Shown: piece after piece, positions 18,606-27,740 of the stretch
How positions within the stretch are numbered: the stretch's first letter is position 1
How the letters are laid out: each line of letters starts with the position of its first letter
Notes under the pieces: generated by a model
What the model saw: only the letters and a program-made list of their open reading frames with translations
What the model was told of the DNA's origin: nothing
Database searches by the model: none
Source: Gordonia sp. 'Campus'
GTDB taxonomy: Bacteria; Actinomycetota; Actinomycetes; Mycobacteriales; Mycobacteriaceae
DNA length: 64,000 nt
Direction: 5' to 3'
Assembly (NCBI RefSeq): GCF_022206305.1
Contig: NZ_JAKOIW010000009.1
Span: 3,893 to 67,892 of the forward strand
Position numbers and translations under genes: made by a program

Positions 18606-19769
18606 ATGCGTGCAGTCGTGTGCCGAAACGGCGAACTGACGGTCCAGGAGATCCCCACCCCGGAACCGGGAAGGGGGCAGGTGCTGCTCCGGGTCCTCCG
18701 CTCGGGGATCTGCGGATCCGATCTCCATGCCCGCGTGCACGGCGATGCCACGGCGGAGGTGTCCGCCGAGGTCGGTTATGACGCCTTCATGCGTTCGGAG
18801 CAGTCGGTGGTCATGGGGCACGAGTTCGCCGGCGAGGTGGTCTCCTACGGGCCCGGATGCCGCAAACGGTGGGCGCCGGGGACACCGGTCGTCGCGCTGC
18901 CGATGATCCGACACGGGGACGAGGCGCATCTGACCGGACTGTCGGAGTCGGCGCCCGGGGCGTATGCCCAGTTCGTGCTCGCCGCCGAGGACATGACGTT
19001 TGAGATCCCCGACGGTCTGTCGCCCGAGCATGCCGCCCTCACCGAACCGATGGCCGTCGCCCATCACGCGGTCCGACGCGGTGAGGTCGGCCGTCGGGAT
19101 GTGGCGGTCGTGATCGGCTGCGGCCCGATCGGGCTCGCGATCATCACCATGCTGAAGGCCGATGGCGTGCGGACGGTCATCGCCAGCGACCCGTCACCGG
19201 GCCGGCGGGTGCTGGCACACCGGGTGGGCGCCGACATCGTCGTCGATCCAGCGGTGACCTCGCCGTTCGATCGGTGCGCCGAGGCCGGCAAGTACGTGAC
19301 GCAGGCGCAGGAGCTGCTCGGCGCCGCCTTCGACGCGATGCGCACCCTGCGTCGAATCCCGTTGGCGCCCTGGCAATCTCTGTTCCGGATGGCCGACCGG
19401 TTGGGGGCGACCCCGAAGGGTCCGGTGATCTTCGAATGCGTGGGGACCCCGGGCATGATCGAACACATCGTGTCCGAGGCGCCGTTCCGGTCGCGCATCG
19501 TCGTGGTCGGCGTCTGCATGGAACCCGACACCTTCCGCCCCGCGATGGCGCTGAACAAGGAACACGAGTTGCGGTTCGTGTTCGTCTACGATCCGGCCGA
19601 GTTCCACGAGACCCTGCAGATGATCGCCGACGGGACGGTCGACGTCGGACCGATGATCACCGCAACGGTCGGCCTCGACGGCGTGGCGGCGGCCTTCGAC
19701 GCACTCGGTATCGCCCAGCACCACGCCAAGGTCCTCATCGATCCGATGAGCGAGGTCGACTCGCTGTAG
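18606..19769 (+). CDS. Zinc-type alcohol dehydrogenase-like oxidoreductase lacking the structural zinc site
   Basis: A 387-residue medium-chain dehydrogenase. The catalytic zinc ligands appear to be Cys in SGICGSDLHA, His-Glu in MGHEFAGEV and the later TEPMAVAHHAV glutamate. The NAD(P) Rossmann turn is VVIGCGPIGLAIITML. The four-cysteine structural zinc lobe expected after GHE is missing; the segment reads VVALPMIRHGDEAHLTGLSE. The last part (FECVGTPGMIEHIV, ATVGLDGVAAAFDAL) is typical. The substrate is unknown. It has no counterpart at this place in M. tuberculosis. It is convergent with the HAD gene and shares the hairpin at 19782-19822. Confidence 0.85.
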   Translation: MRAVVCRNGELTVQEIPTPEPGRGQVLLRVLRSGICGSDLHARVHGDATAEVSAEVGYDAFMRSEQSVVMGHEFAGEVVSYGPGCRKRWAPGTPVVALPMIRHGDEAHLTGLSESAPGAYAQFVLAAEDMTFEIPDGLSPEHAALTEPMAVAHHAVRRGEVGRRDVAVVIGCGPIGLAIITMLKADGVRTVIASDPSPGRRVLAHRVGADIVVDPAVTSPFDRCAEAGKYVTQAQELLGAAFDAMRTLRRIPLAPWQSLFRMADRLGATPKGPVIFECVGTPGMIEHIVSEAPFRSRIVVVGVCMEPDTFRPAMALNKEHELRFVFVYDPAEFHETLQMIADGTVDVGPMITATVGLDGVAAAFDALGIAQHHAKVLIDPMSEVDSL

Positions 19770-19781
19770 GCGACCGCAATC

Positions 19782-19822
19782 TCGTAGCAGCAATGCGCGT
19801 CATGGCCGCATTGCTGCTACGA
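19782..19822. terminator. Bidirectional terminator hairpin
   Basis: Perfect 16-bp arms (19782-19797 and 19807-19822) enclose a 9-base loop. The hairpin sits 13 bp after the dehydrogenase stop and 9 bp before the stop of the convergent HAD hydrolase gene. Confidence 0.78.
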
Positions 19823-19830
19823 AATCCGGG

Positions 19831-21015
19831 CTAGCGTTGACGGAAATACCGGGCGGCGGCTGCGGCGCCGCCGCCCGCGGCGCCGAGCACGATCGCGGTT
19901 CCCGCACCGTACTTCGCGGCCTTGCGGGCTGTGCGGAAGTCGTACATCTCCCAGCCGCGGACCTTCGCGACGTCGCGGAGGTCGGTGTCGGGGTTGATGG
20001 CCACCGCTCGGCCCACCAGCGACAGCATCGGTACGTCGTTGTGCGAATCCGAGTACGCCGTACAGCGTTTGAGGTTGAGACCCTCCCGGATGGCCAGTGC
20101 GCGCACCGCATGCGCCTTGCCGGGGCCGTGCAGGATGTCGCCGACGAGCCGTCCGGTGAAGACCCCGTCGACGCTCTCGGCGACCGTCCCCAGGGCGCCG
20201 GTCAGGCCGAGCCGGTCGGCGATGGTCTGGGCGAGTTCGACCGGTGTGGCCGTCACCAACCACACCTGTTGCCCGGCGTCGAGGTGTCGCTGGGCGAGTG
20301 CGCGGGTGCCGGGCCAGATCTTGTCGGCGATGTAGTCGTCGAAGATCTCCTCGCCGAGTTCGACGAGTTCGGACGTCTGCCGTCCCGCGATGAAGGACAA
20401 CGCCTTCTCGCGGCCCTCGGCGACGTCGCGGGCGTTCTCCTTGCCGGTGATGCGGAACTTCGCCTGGGTCCAGGCGAAATCCATGATGTCGCTGTAGGAG
20501 AAGTACTTGTGCGCGGCGAGACCCCGCGCGAAGTGCACGATCGACGCGCCCTGGACGAGGGTGTTGTCGACGTCGAAGAAGGCCGCTGCGGTGAGGTCGC
20601 GGCGCGGCTCGCCGGGGATCTCGGAGGTCTCCCGAGAGCGCAGCGAGTCGACGGCCGCCTTCGCGCTGGCCTCGCCGGCGAGGGTCTGCCGCAGCTCGTT
20701 CGCCGTCTGCCGGAATCGTCCGGTCGCGGCGTTGGCGCGCTGCGAGATCCAGGTGGTGACGCGGTTGGTCTCGTCGTCGGCGAGTGCGTGGAGTTCGGCG
20801 TCCTCGTCGAAGTCGTCGGAGAACTCGACATCGGCGGCGTGGGTCTCCCAGTCGTCTCCCGCGAGCGCGTCACCGGAGTCGGGGGCTTCGCCCGCGGCGT
20901 CCGGATGGGGGTTCGGGGGCAGGGAGGTGGCGTCGTGGGGCGTGTGCGCGTCGGGCGTGTCGCTGTTGGGCGTGTTGTCGGTCTGTCGGTCTTCCGGGCC
21001 CGGGATGTCGCCCAC
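19831..21015 (-). CDS. HAD-IB family phosphatase (SerB1-like)
   Basis: A 394-residue protein. The first 125 residues are Asp/Glu/Pro-rich and disordered, then comes a HAD-IB hydrolase domain. The nucleophile motif [11 protein letters not shown] has D148 and D150, motif II is LVTATP, motif III the lysine in [10 protein letters not shown], and motif [13 protein letters not shown]. The C-terminus has an Ala/Gly-rich hydrophobic helix ([20 protein letters not shown]). Mycobacterial homologs at this position are called SerB1; related proteins are phosphoserine phosphatase-like or act on phospholipid intermediates, so the substrate remains open. GTG 21015 is preceded by GGGAGG at ideal spacing, which fixes the start. 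Confidence 0.88.
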   Translation of the reverse strand: MGDIPGPEDRQTDNTPNSDTPDAHTPHDATSLPPNPHPDAAGEAPDSGDALAGDDWETHAADVEFSDDFDEDAELHALADDETNRVTTWISQRANAATGRFRQTANELRQTLAGEASAKAAVDSLRSRETSEIPGEPRRDLTAAAFFDVDNTLVQGASIVHFARGLAAHKYFSYSDIMDFAWTQAKFRITGKENARDVAEGREKALSFIAGRQTSELVELGEEIFDDYIADKIWPGTRALAQRHLDAGQQVWLVTATPVELAQTIADRLGLTGALGTVAESVDGVFTGRLVGDILHGPGKAHAVRALAIREGLNLKRCTAYSDSHNDVPMLSLVGRAVAINPDTDLRDVAKVRGWEMYDFRTARKAAKYGAGTAIVLGAAGGGAAAAARYFRQR

Positions 21016-21187
21016 TGCCCACCTCCCACGCGGTTGCGCCAGCACTGCCTGCTGGTCCAGCCTAGCGGCCCCGGTCGCCGATCCCGCAGTCCGCGATGCG
21101 GCTCCGGCGAGGGGGTGTCGAATCGCACATCGTCGCGCGCGCTCACCCGGGTGCGGGCGCGATCGCGGCGCTGCGAGGATGGTCGGT

Positions 21188-21442
21188 ATGACGGTGGAAC
21201 TGCTGACCAGGGCGGGATGTTCGGCTTGTGCGGCGGCCCGCGCCGACCTGACGCGGATCTGCGGCGATCTCGGAATCGGGTTCACCGAGGTCGACGTCGA
21301 CCTCGCCGCCACCGACGGCCGTCCGGAGATCCGGGCGGAGTTCGGTGATCGCTTGCCGGTGATCCTGCTCGACGGGGACGAGCACAGCTTCTGGGAGGTC
21401 GACGAGCCGCGGTTGCGCGCCGACCTCGCCGGGCGGACCTGA
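21188..21442 (+). CDS. Glutaredoxin-like small redox protein
   Basis: An 84-residue thioredoxin-fold protein with a CSAC active site near the N-terminus ([18 protein letters not shown]), the cis-proline segment [12 protein letters not shown], and a C-terminal helix. It belongs to the DUF836/glutaredoxin-like group that sits just upstream of hemA in mycobacteria (Rv0508). It may reduce disulfides or mixed thiols in the mycothiol system, which is an inference. ATG 21188 gives the family length. It probably ends at the hairpin 21471-21501, just before the rex promoter. Confidence 0.85.
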   Translation: MTVELLTRAGCSACAAARADLTRICGDLGIGFTEVDVDLAATDGRPEIRAEFGDRLPVILLDGDEHSFWEVDEPRLRADLAGRT

Positions 21443-21470
21443 TCCGCCGCGGAACTCTTCCGCGCGCCTA

Positions 21471-21501
21471 ACACAGGCCCCCGGGTCGCAGGGGGCCGTG
21501 T
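21471..21501 (+). terminator. Hairpin after the glutaredoxin-like gene
   Basis: GGCCCCC (21476-21482) pairs with GGGGGCC (21491-21497). The pairing extends through ACAC/GTGT with one bulged A. It lies 28 bp past the stop and touches the Rex operator. There is no T run, so termination is plausible but not certain. Confidence 0.5.
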
Positions 21502-21514
21502 GAACAGATTCACA
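21499..21514. promoter_or_regulatory. Rex operator upstream of rex-hemACD
   Basis: TGTGAACAGATTCACA is a perfect TGTGAA-N4-TTCACA dyad, the Rex-box form known from Streptomyces. It lies 25 bp before the rex start codon and just upstream of a TATATC/TATCCT element that could be the -10. Repression by Rex at low NADH/NAD+ is therefore expected for rex and the co-transcribed heme genes. Confidence 0.85.
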
Positions 21515-21539
21515 GGGAAGTTATATCCTCGACCTCGTC

Positions 21540-22427
21540 GTGACGTCGGGATGTGTAGGGGTGAGTGTGGGCGCGCAACGTGCGAAGTCGGCCGACGCCG
21601 ATCCTCCCGCGTCCGTCCGGTCGCACTCCGCCACCGACCCGGCGTCCCTGATCGGCACCCAGCCCGCGATCGATGCCGCCGACATCCCCGCGCCCACCGT
21701 CACGAGGCTCGCAACTTACCTCTACGTGCTGCGTTCGTTCAGCCGGCGCGGCGTACTGATCGCCTCGAGCGGTGAGCTGGCGACCGCCGCGGGGGTCAAC
21801 CCCGCCATCCTGCGCAAGGACCTCTCCTACGTCGCGGCCAACGGTGTCCGCGGGGTGGGCTACGACGTCGCCCGGCTGACGGCCCGCATCTCGATGACCC
21901 TGCACACCGACAGCATCCACACCGTCGCACTCGCGGGAGCCGGGACGCTCGGACGCGCGCTGCTGACCCACACCGGCTTCGGTCGCGGATTCCGGGTCGC
22001 CGCCATGTTCGACGACGATCCCGCGCTGGCCGGTGTGTCGCTGGAACCCGACGGTCCCGTGGTGGCGCCGCTCTCCGACATCGCATCGGTGTGTGCCCGG
22101 GTGGCCCCGGCGATCGAGATCGCGGTGATCGCGACCGCCGACGACGACGCCCGGCGTGCGTTCGACGCGTTCGTCGCGGCGGGGGTGACGCAGGTGCTCA
22201 ACGTCACCCCGGTGTCGCTCTCGGCGGAGTCGGATGTCGTCGTCAGACAGGTTGATCTAGCCTTGGAACTACAGGTGTTGGCGTTCCAGGCCTCTCGTGG
22301 CACGGCACAGGCCCAGCGGAACGACCTTCGCGAACCGCCGCGCAGCTCCGTCGAGGAGCCGCGCGGGGGCAAGGCGTCCGATGCACGCCAGGGAAACGCA
22401 ATGGGTGAAGAAACGGTGACAGCGTGA
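21540..22427 (+). CDS. rex: Redox-sensing transcriptional repressor Rex
   Basis: A 295-residue regulator. The N-terminal winged helix (about 50-110: [41 protein letters not shown]) binds DNA. The Rossmann domain (about 120-225) carries the NADH-binding [10 protein letters not shown] motif, and the C-terminal helix ([18 protein letters not shown]) swaps domains in the dimer. Known Rex proteins release DNA when NADH rises. A Ser/Arg/Gly-rich tail of about 45 residues follows the fold and is longer than usual. GTG 21540 is assumed, with leaderless or near-leaderless translation; in-frame GTGs shortly downstream are alternatives. The stop overlaps the hemA GTG, so rex is coupled to hemA as in the rex-hemACD operon of streptomycetes. 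Confidence 0.94.
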   Translation: MTSGCVGVSVGAQRAKSADADPPASVRSHSATDPASLIGTQPAIDAADIPAPTVTRLATYLYVLRSFSRRGVLIASSGELATAAGVNPAILRKDLSYVAANGVRGVGYDVARLTARISMTLHTDSIHTVALAGAGTLGRALLTHTGFGRGFRVAAMFDDDPALAGVSLEPDGPVVAPLSDIASVCARVAPAIEIAVIATADDDARRAFDAFVAAGVTQVLNVTPVSLSAESDVVVRQVDLALELQVLAFQASRGTAQAQRNDLREPPRSSVEEPRGGKASDARQGNAMGEETVTA

Positions 22428-23821
22428 GTGTTCTGTTGTTCGGGGTATCGCACCGCAGTGCGCCCGTCGAGGTGCTCGAACGGTTGGCGGTCTCCGACCA
22501 CGACCGTCCCAAGCTGGTCGACGCGCTGCTCTCCTCGCGGGCCATCTCCGAGGCGATGCTGGTCTCGACCTGCAACCGGGTCGAGATCTACGCGGTCGTC
22601 GACGCCTTCCACCCCGCCCTCGAGGCCGTCGGTGCCGTCCTGGGCGACCACTCGGGCATGACGGTCAACGACATGACCCGGCACGCCTACGTCCGCTACT
22701 CCGAGGCCGCGGTGGAACACCTGTTCACCGTCGCCGCCGGCCTCGATTCCCTCGTCGTGGGCGAGCAGCAGATCCTCGGCCAGATCCGCAACGCCTATCT
22801 GAGTGCCGATGCCAACGACTCCGCCGGACGCGTGCTGCACGAGCTGGCGCAGCAGGCGCTGCGCGTCGGCAAGCGTGTGCACACCGAGACCGGTATCGAC
22901 CGTGCCGGGGCCTCGGTGGTCTCCGTCGCACTGCACCGCGCCAAGTCGTTGCTCACCGATCCCGCAACCGGTGCGCACCGCCTGCGCCGCGCGGTCGTCG
23001 TCGGTGCCGGCGCGATGGGTGGCCTGGCCACCGCGCAGCTGGCCCGCGAGGGCGTCACCGAGATGGTCGTCGTGAACCGGACCGTCGACAAGGCCGACCA
23101 TCTCGCAGGCAACATCGCGGCCAACCACGGCATCAGCGTCCGGGGCGTCGGGCTCGACGATCTGCCGGCCGCGATGGCCACCGCCGACGTCGTCGTGACG
23201 TGTACCGGCGCGATCGGTGCGGTGGTGGGCGTGGGGTCGGTGCACGAGGCTCTCGCCTCCCGCGCCGGCAACGAGGCGGGCGGTAACGCGCCCGCACCGC
23301 TCGTCATCTGCGACCTCGGACTCCCGCGCAACGTCGACCCGGCCGCCGCGCGACTGCCGGGCGTGCACATCGTCGACATCGAGGGACTGCGCGGCGACTC
23401 CGAGACCCAGGCCGCCGAGAACGACACCCTCGCGGCGCGGTCGATCGTCGCCGCCGAACTCGCCGACTACCTGACCCATCAGCGCCAGGCCGAGGTCACC
23501 CCGACCGTCGCGGCGCTGCGTCAGCGCGCCGCCGACGTCGTCGAGGCCGAGATCCTCCGGCTCGAGACTCGCCTCCCGGACCTCGAGGGCGCGCAGCGCG
23601 ACGAGGTCGCCAAGACCGTCCGACGCGTCGTCGACAAGCTCCTGCATGCGCCGACCGTCCGGGTCAAGCAACTGGCGTCGACCCCCAACGGGGACCACTA
23701 CGCCGAGGCGCTGCGCGAACTGTTCGAGCTCAAGCCCGGTGCGGCGGAAGCGGTTTCGGCTCCCGACCATCTCGGTGGCCTGCCCGCGGGCGAGTCGACC
23801 GGCGAGCTGGGTGACCGATGA
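22424..23821 (+). CDS. hemA: Glutamyl-tRNA reductase
   Basis: A 465-residue enzyme that reduces glutamyl-tRNA(Glu) with NADPH to glutamate-1-semialdehyde, the first committed step of C5 heme synthesis. The catalytic cysteine is C50 in STCNRVEIY. The N-terminal [24 protein letters not shown] and the Rossmann segment [16 protein letters not shown] are all present, and the C-terminal dimerisation domain ends around residue 440. GTG 22424 overlaps the rex stop (GTGA), and the hemA stop overlaps the hemC ATG (ATGA), so the three are translationally coupled. It should be controlled by Rex through 21499-21514. Confidence 0.97.
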   Translation: MSVLLFGVSHRSAPVEVLERLAVSDHDRPKLVDALLSSRAISEAMLVSTCNRVEIYAVVDAFHPALEAVGAVLGDHSGMTVNDMTRHAYVRYSEAAVEHLFTVAAGLDSLVVGEQQILGQIRNAYLSADANDSAGRVLHELAQQALRVGKRVHTETGIDRAGASVVSVALHRAKSLLTDPATGAHRLRRAVVVGAGAMGGLATAQLAREGVTEMVVVNRTVDKADHLAGNIAANHGISVRGVGLDDLPAAMATADVVVTCTGAIGAVVGVGSVHEALASRAGNEAGGNAPAPLVICDLGLPRNVDPAAARLPGVHIVDIEGLRGDSETQAAENDTLAARSIVAAELADYLTHQRQAEVTPTVAALRQRAADVVEAEILRLETRLPDLEGAQRDEVAKTVRRVVDKLLHAPTVRVKQLASTPNGDHYAEALRELFELKPGAAEAVSAPDHLGGLPAGESTGELGDR

Positions 23822-24762
23822 GCGCATCTTCTCCCGCGCCGATCCGGATCGGTACGCGGGGTTCGCTGCTGGCCACCACCCAGTCGCAGACCATCGCCGA
23901 TGCGCTGATCGCCGCCGGCCATCCCGCCGAGCTGGTGATCATCAAGACCGCCGGTGACGCCTCGGCCGCCCCGGTCGCCGAGATCGGTGTCGGTGTGTTC
24001 ACCACCGCCATCCGCGTGGCCCTCCGCAACGACGAGGTCGACGTCGCGGTCCATTCGTACAAGGATCTGCCGACCGCACCCGAGGACGACCTCACGATCG
24101 CGGCCGTCCCGACACGCGTCGATCCCCGGGACGCACTGGTCGCGCGCGACGGACTCGTGCTCGGCGAACTCCCGCCCGGCTCGGTCATCGGTACCTCGGC
24201 CCCGCGGCGGGCCGCGCAGCTTAGAGCACTGGGTCTCGGTTTGGAAATCCGCCCCCTACGAGGCAACCTAGACTCTCGGTTGGGCAAAGTCGCCAGCGGC
24301 GAACTCGACGCAGTCGTGGTCGCCCGCGCCGGGCTCGTGCGGATCGGACGCACCGAAGTGGTCTCCGAAGCGCTCGAACCGGTGGTCATGCTGCCGGCTC
24401 CGGCGCAGGGTGCACTCGCTGTGGAGTGCCGCTCAGACGATGCCGAACTGGTGAGAATTCTCGCCGAGTTGGACGACCCGTCCACCCGCGCGGCCATCGA
24501 GGCCGAACGGGCGGTACTCGCGGCTCTCGAAGCCGGATGTACCGCTCCGGTCGGCGCGATCGCCGAGGTGGTCGAGTCGATCGATGAGGACGGGCGCATC
24601 TTCGCCGAACTGTCGCTGCGAGCGGCGGTGGCGGCCGAGGACGGATCGGATGTGATCCGCGCTTCGGCGGTGGGTCCGGTCGATCGTGCCGTTCAGCTGG
24701 GCAAGGATCTCGCCGCCGAACTGCTGGAGCTGGGAGCGGGCGACCTCGTCAACTCTCCCTAG
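23818..24762 (+). CDS. hemC: Porphobilinogen deaminase (hydroxymethylbilane synthase)
   Basis: A 314-residue cytosolic enzyme that polymerises four porphobilinogens to hydroxymethylbilane. It shows [28 protein letters not shown] with the catalytic aspartate region, [30 protein letters not shown] and the dipyrromethane cofactor cysteine C241 in [13 protein letters not shown] 23818 overlaps the hemA stop. A 48-bp gap with a GGAGGGCAGGAGA-rich leader separates it from hemD. Confidence 0.97.
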   Translation: MSASSPAPIRIGTRGSLLATTQSQTIADALIAAGHPAELVIIKTAGDASAAPVAEIGVGVFTTAIRVALRNDEVDVAVHSYKDLPTAPEDDLTIAAVPTRVDPRDALVARDGLVLGELPPGSVIGTSAPRRAAQLRALGLGLEIRPLRGNLDSRLGKVASGELDAVVVARAGLVRIGRTEVVSEALEPVVMLPAPAQGALAVECRSDDAELVRILAELDDPSTRAAIEAERAVLAALEAGCTAPVGAIAEVVESIDEDGRIFAELSLRAAVAAEDGSDVIRASAVGPVDRAVQLGKDLAAELLELGAGDLVNSP

Positions 24763-24810
24763 CAGAGAACGAACTGCAGCCCTCCCCGGAGGGCAGGAGA
24801 GTGCGAACCC

Positions 24811-26526
24811 ATGAGCCGTACGAAGAAGGCAAATCCCGGACGGATCCTGTTCGTGGGGTCGGGTCCAGGTGATCCCGACCTGCTCACCGTGCGGGCGCGC
24901 ACCGTGATCACCAACGCGACCACGGCCTACATCGACCCCGATGTGCCGGCACCGGTCGTGTCGCTGATCGGTAGTGCGCATCGCGACGAACCCACGCCAG
25001 ACACTCGACGGTCCACCAAGAAGGCCGACAAGCCCGCAGACGACGCCCCGGCGGACGGTTCGACACCCGTCGCCGCGGACGGTTCCGTCGCGGACGCCGC
25101 GGCTGCCGAGGCCGGCGCCACCGCTGACGCCGCCCCCGCCGCCCCCGCCGACGAGGAGTCGGTGGTGCGGCCTGCCCTCGGCGATCCGGCCGAGGTCGCC
25201 AAGACCCTCGTCGCCGCCGCACGCAACGGCGACGATGTGGTCCGCGTCGTCGCCGGCGACCCGCTCACGACCGATTCGGTGCTGGCCGAGGTCAACGCCG
25301 TGGCCCGGACGTCGGTCACCTTCGAGGTGCTGCCGGGTCTGCCCGCCGCCTCGGTCGTCCCGAGCTATGCGGGTATGCCGCTGGGCTCGACCCACACCGA
25401 GGCCGACGTGCGCGGGGAGGTCGACTGGGCGGCGCTGGCCGCCGCCCCGGGCCCGCTGGTGCTGCACGCGACGTCGGGTCACCTGGCCGAGACCGCGAGC
25501 GCTCTCACCGAACACGGCATGGCCCCGCAGACCCCCGCCGCCATCACCATCAACGGCACCACGTGCGCCCAGCGGACCATCGAGGCCACGCTGGCGACCC
25601 TCAACGAGCAGGGCAATGCGCTCACCGGCCCGCTGATCGTCACCGTCGGCAAGGTCGTGGGTGCGCGCGGCAAGCTCTCGTGGTGGGAGTCGCGTGCCCT
25701 GTACGGCTGGACCGTGCTGGTGCCGCGTACCAAGGACCAGGCCGGCGACATGAGTGAGCGGCTCGTCAGCCACGGCGCGATGCCCAAGGAGGTCCCGACC
25801 ATCGCGGTCGAGCCGCCGCGGAGTCCGGCGCAGATGGAGCGCGCCGTCAAGGGCCTCGTCGACGGCCGCTACCAGTGGGTCGTGTTCACCTCGACCAACG
25901 CCGTGCGTGCCGTGTGGGAGAAGTTCGCCGAGTTCGGTCTCGACGCCCGCGCGTTCTCCGGCGTGAAGATCGCCTGCGTCGGCGAGGCCACCGCGGAGAA
26001 GGTGCGTTCCTTCGGTATCAACCCCGAACTGGTGCCGTCGGGTGAGCAGAGCTCGCTGGGCCTGCTCGACGAGTTCCCGCCCTACGACGACGTGTTCGAT
26101 CCGGTCAACCGGATCCTGTTGCCGCGCGCGGACATCGCCACCGAGACCCTGTCCGAGGGGTTGCGCGACCGCGGCTGGGAGATCGACGACGTCACGGCCT
26201 ACCGCACCGTGCGCGCGGCCCCGCCGCCCGCCGAGACCCGCGAGATGATCAAGACCGGCGGCTTCGACGCGGTCTGCTTCACCTCGAGCTCGACGGTCCG
26301 CAACCTCGTCGGCATCGCCGGAAAGCCGCACGCGCGCACCATCGTCGCGTGTATCGGACCCAAGACCGCCGAGACCGCAACGGAATTCGGGCTGCGGGTG
26401 GACGTGCAGCCCGAGAATGCCTCCGTGATCGAGTTGGTCGATGCGCTCGCCGAGCATGCCGCCCGGCTGCGGGCCGAGGGCGCACTTCCGCCCCCGCGCA
26501 AGAAGTCCCGCCGTTCGCGTTCGTGA
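24811..26526 (+). CDS. hemD: Uroporphyrinogen-III synthase fused to a degenerate methyltransferase-like domain
   Basis: A 571-residue fusion. The N-terminal 300 residues resemble uroporphyrinogen-III C-methyltransferase (SUMT/CobA): VGSGPGDPDLLTVRA survives, but the next part is interrupted by an Ala/Asp/Pro-rich insert (about residues 60-115), and other SAM-site blocks are weak (VVRVVAGDP, VLPGLPAASVVPSYAGMPLG). The C-terminal domain (about 300-550) is HemD, which closes and inverts ring D: VLVPRTKDQAGDMSERL, VFTSTNAVRAVWEKF, KIACVGEATAEKV and FTSSSTVRNLVGIAG. The same fusion occurs in mycobacteria and streptomycetes. Whether the methyltransferase half is active for siroheme/cobalamin is doubtful. 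An AGGAGAG site precedes the ATG. Confidence 0.93.
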   Translation: MSRTKKANPGRILFVGSGPGDPDLLTVRARTVITNATTAYIDPDVPAPVVSLIGSAHRDEPTPDTRRSTKKADKPADDAPADGSTPVAADGSVADAAAAEAGATADAAPAAPADEESVVRPALGDPAEVAKTLVAAARNGDDVVRVVAGDPLTTDSVLAEVNAVARTSVTFEVLPGLPAASVVPSYAGMPLGSTHTEADVRGEVDWAALAAAPGPLVLHATSGHLAETASALTEHGMAPQTPAAITINGTTCAQRTIEATLATLNEQGNALTGPLIVTVGKVVGARGKLSWWESRALYGWTVLVPRTKDQAGDMSERLVSHGAMPKEVPTIAVEPPRSPAQMERAVKGLVDGRYQWVVFTSTNAVRAVWEKFAEFGLDARAFSGVKIACVGEATAEKVRSFGINPELVPSGEQSSLGLLDEFPPYDDVFDPVNRILLPRADIATETLSEGLRDRGWEIDDVTAYRTVRAAPPPAETREMIKTGGFDAVCFTSSSTVRNLVGIAGKPHARTIVACIGPKTAETATEFGLRVDVQPENASVIELVDALAEHAARLRAEGALPPPRKKSRRSRS

Positions 26527-26537
26527 ACTGCCTCGCT

Positions 26538-26625
26538 CCCTGAGGCGCCGCCCTGAGGTGAGCGACGAGCCCCGACCGCTCCCTGAGGTGCGAGGAGCGC
26601 AAGCGACGAGCCTCGACGGGCCCGT
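26538..26625. repeat. Two partial copies of a dispersed GC-rich intergenic repeat
   Basis: The core reads CCTGAGGTGCGAGGAGCG, then CAAGCGACGAGCCTCGA (second copy, about 26582-26617). A shorter, degraded copy lies upstream (CCCTGAGGTGAGCGACGAG). The same core (CGAGGAGCGgaGCGACGAG) recurs at 50.57-50.66 kb inside a coding region. It is probably a small non-autonomous repeat of this genome. Confidence 0.6.
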
Positions 26626-26643
26626 GAACGACAAGGAGACACC

Positions 26644-27621
26644 ATGTCACCGGTGATCAGGCCGCGACGGTTGCGCACCACCCCGGCGATGCGTCGCCTG
26701 GTCGCCGAGACCTCGCTCGAGCCGCGGCATCTGGTGCTGCCGATGTTCGTCGCCGACGGCATCGCCGACCCGGTGGCGATCTCCTCGATGCCCGGTGTCG
26801 TCCAGCACACGATGGATTCGCTGCGGTCGGCGGCCGCGGAGGCGGTCGAGGCCGGCGTCGGCGGACTGATGTTGTTCGGGGTGCCGCAACCCGAGGACAA
26901 GGACGCGACCGGCTCGGGTGCGGACGCCGAGAACGGCATCCTCAACCGTGCGTTGCGCACCCTGTCCGACGACCTCGGTGACGCCACCGTCCTGATGGCC
27001 GACACGTGCCTGGACGAGTTCACCGACCACGGGCACTGCGGCGTGGTCGACGAGCGGGGGCGCGTGGACAACGACGTCACGCTCGACCGGTACGTCTCGA
27101 TGTCGCTGGCCCAGGCCCGCGCGGGTGCGCATCTGCTGGGGCCGAGCGGGATGATGGACGGCCAGGTCGCCACGATCCGTGCGGCGCTCGACGCCGAAGG
27201 CTTCACCGACACGGGCATTCTCGCCTACAGCGCCAAGTACGCCTCGGCGTTCTACGGTCCGTTCCGCGAGGCCGTCGGGTCGTCGCTGCAGGGGGACCGC
27301 CGGACGTATCAGCAGGATGCGGCCAACCGGATCGAAGCGCTGCGCGAGGTCCGCCTCGATCTGGAGGAGGGCGCCGACATCGTCATGGTGAAGCCGGCGA
27401 TGAGCTACCTCGACATCGTGCGGGATGTCGCGGAGATGAGCGATGTGCCGGTGGCGGCGTATCAGATCAGCGGCGAGTACTCGATGATCACCGCGGCGGC
27501 CGAGCGCGGATGGATCGACCGGGATGCGGCGATCCTCGAGTCCCTGACCTCCATTCGGCGGGCCGGTGCCTCGATCGTCCTGACCTACTGGGCTGCCGAG
27601 GTCGCGCGGCGAGTTTCCTGA
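26644..27621 (+). CDS. hemB: Porphobilinogen synthase (delta-aminolevulinic acid dehydratase)
   Basis: A 325-residue enzyme condensing two 5-aminolevulinates to porphobilinogen. The Schiff-base lysines are K198 ([16 protein letters not shown]) and K250 ([12 protein letters not shown]). The metal-site region [14 protein letters not shown] keeps Cys and His residues, indicating the zinc/metal-binding form. The N-terminal [18 protein letters not shown] and GLMLFGVP blocks are typical. ATG 26644 has an AAGGAGA site. It follows hemD after 117 bp that hold a dispersed repeat, so it may be expressed with the rex-hem operon or from its own promoter. Confidence 0.97.
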   Translation: MSPVIRPRRLRTTPAMRRLVAETSLEPRHLVLPMFVADGIADPVAISSMPGVVQHTMDSLRSAAAEAVEAGVGGLMLFGVPQPEDKDATGSGADAENGILNRALRTLSDDLGDATVLMADTCLDEFTDHGHCGVVDERGRVDNDVTLDRYVSMSLAQARAGAHLLGPSGMMDGQVATIRAALDAEGFTDTGILAYSAKYASAFYGPFREAVGSSLQGDRRTYQQDAANRIEALREVRLDLEEGADIVMVKPAMSYLDIVRDVAEMSDVPVAAYQISGEYSMITAAAERGWIDRDAAILESLTSIRRAGASIVLTYWAAEVARRVS

Positions 27622-27677
27622 TCCGGCGCGCGGCGACTTTCGTGATCGGTCGCGCAGCGACTTTCGTGAGCGGGCGC
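27606..27677 (+). repeat. Three tandem 24-bp units covering the end of hemB
   Basis: Units 27606-27629, 27630-27653 and 27654-27677 share the pattern GCGGCGACTTTCGTGATC-GG-CGC with a few substitutions. The first unit contains the last hemB codons and stop, so the stretch looks like a local tandem duplication of the gene's 3' end. Confidence 0.8.
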
Positions 27678-27740
27678 GCGGCGCTGCCGGCGACACCGCG
27701 TGCGGCGGTTGCCGAGGCCCGGGTTCACTAGGCTGGTCGC

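Noticed and set aside
24433..26634. Long minus-strand open frame opposite hemD
   Set aside because: It shows Arg/Gly/Asp-rich, non-family sequence and lies opposite an unmistakable hemD; high GC creates such frames. The same applies to 17358-19067 (minus) and 31912-33546 (plus).
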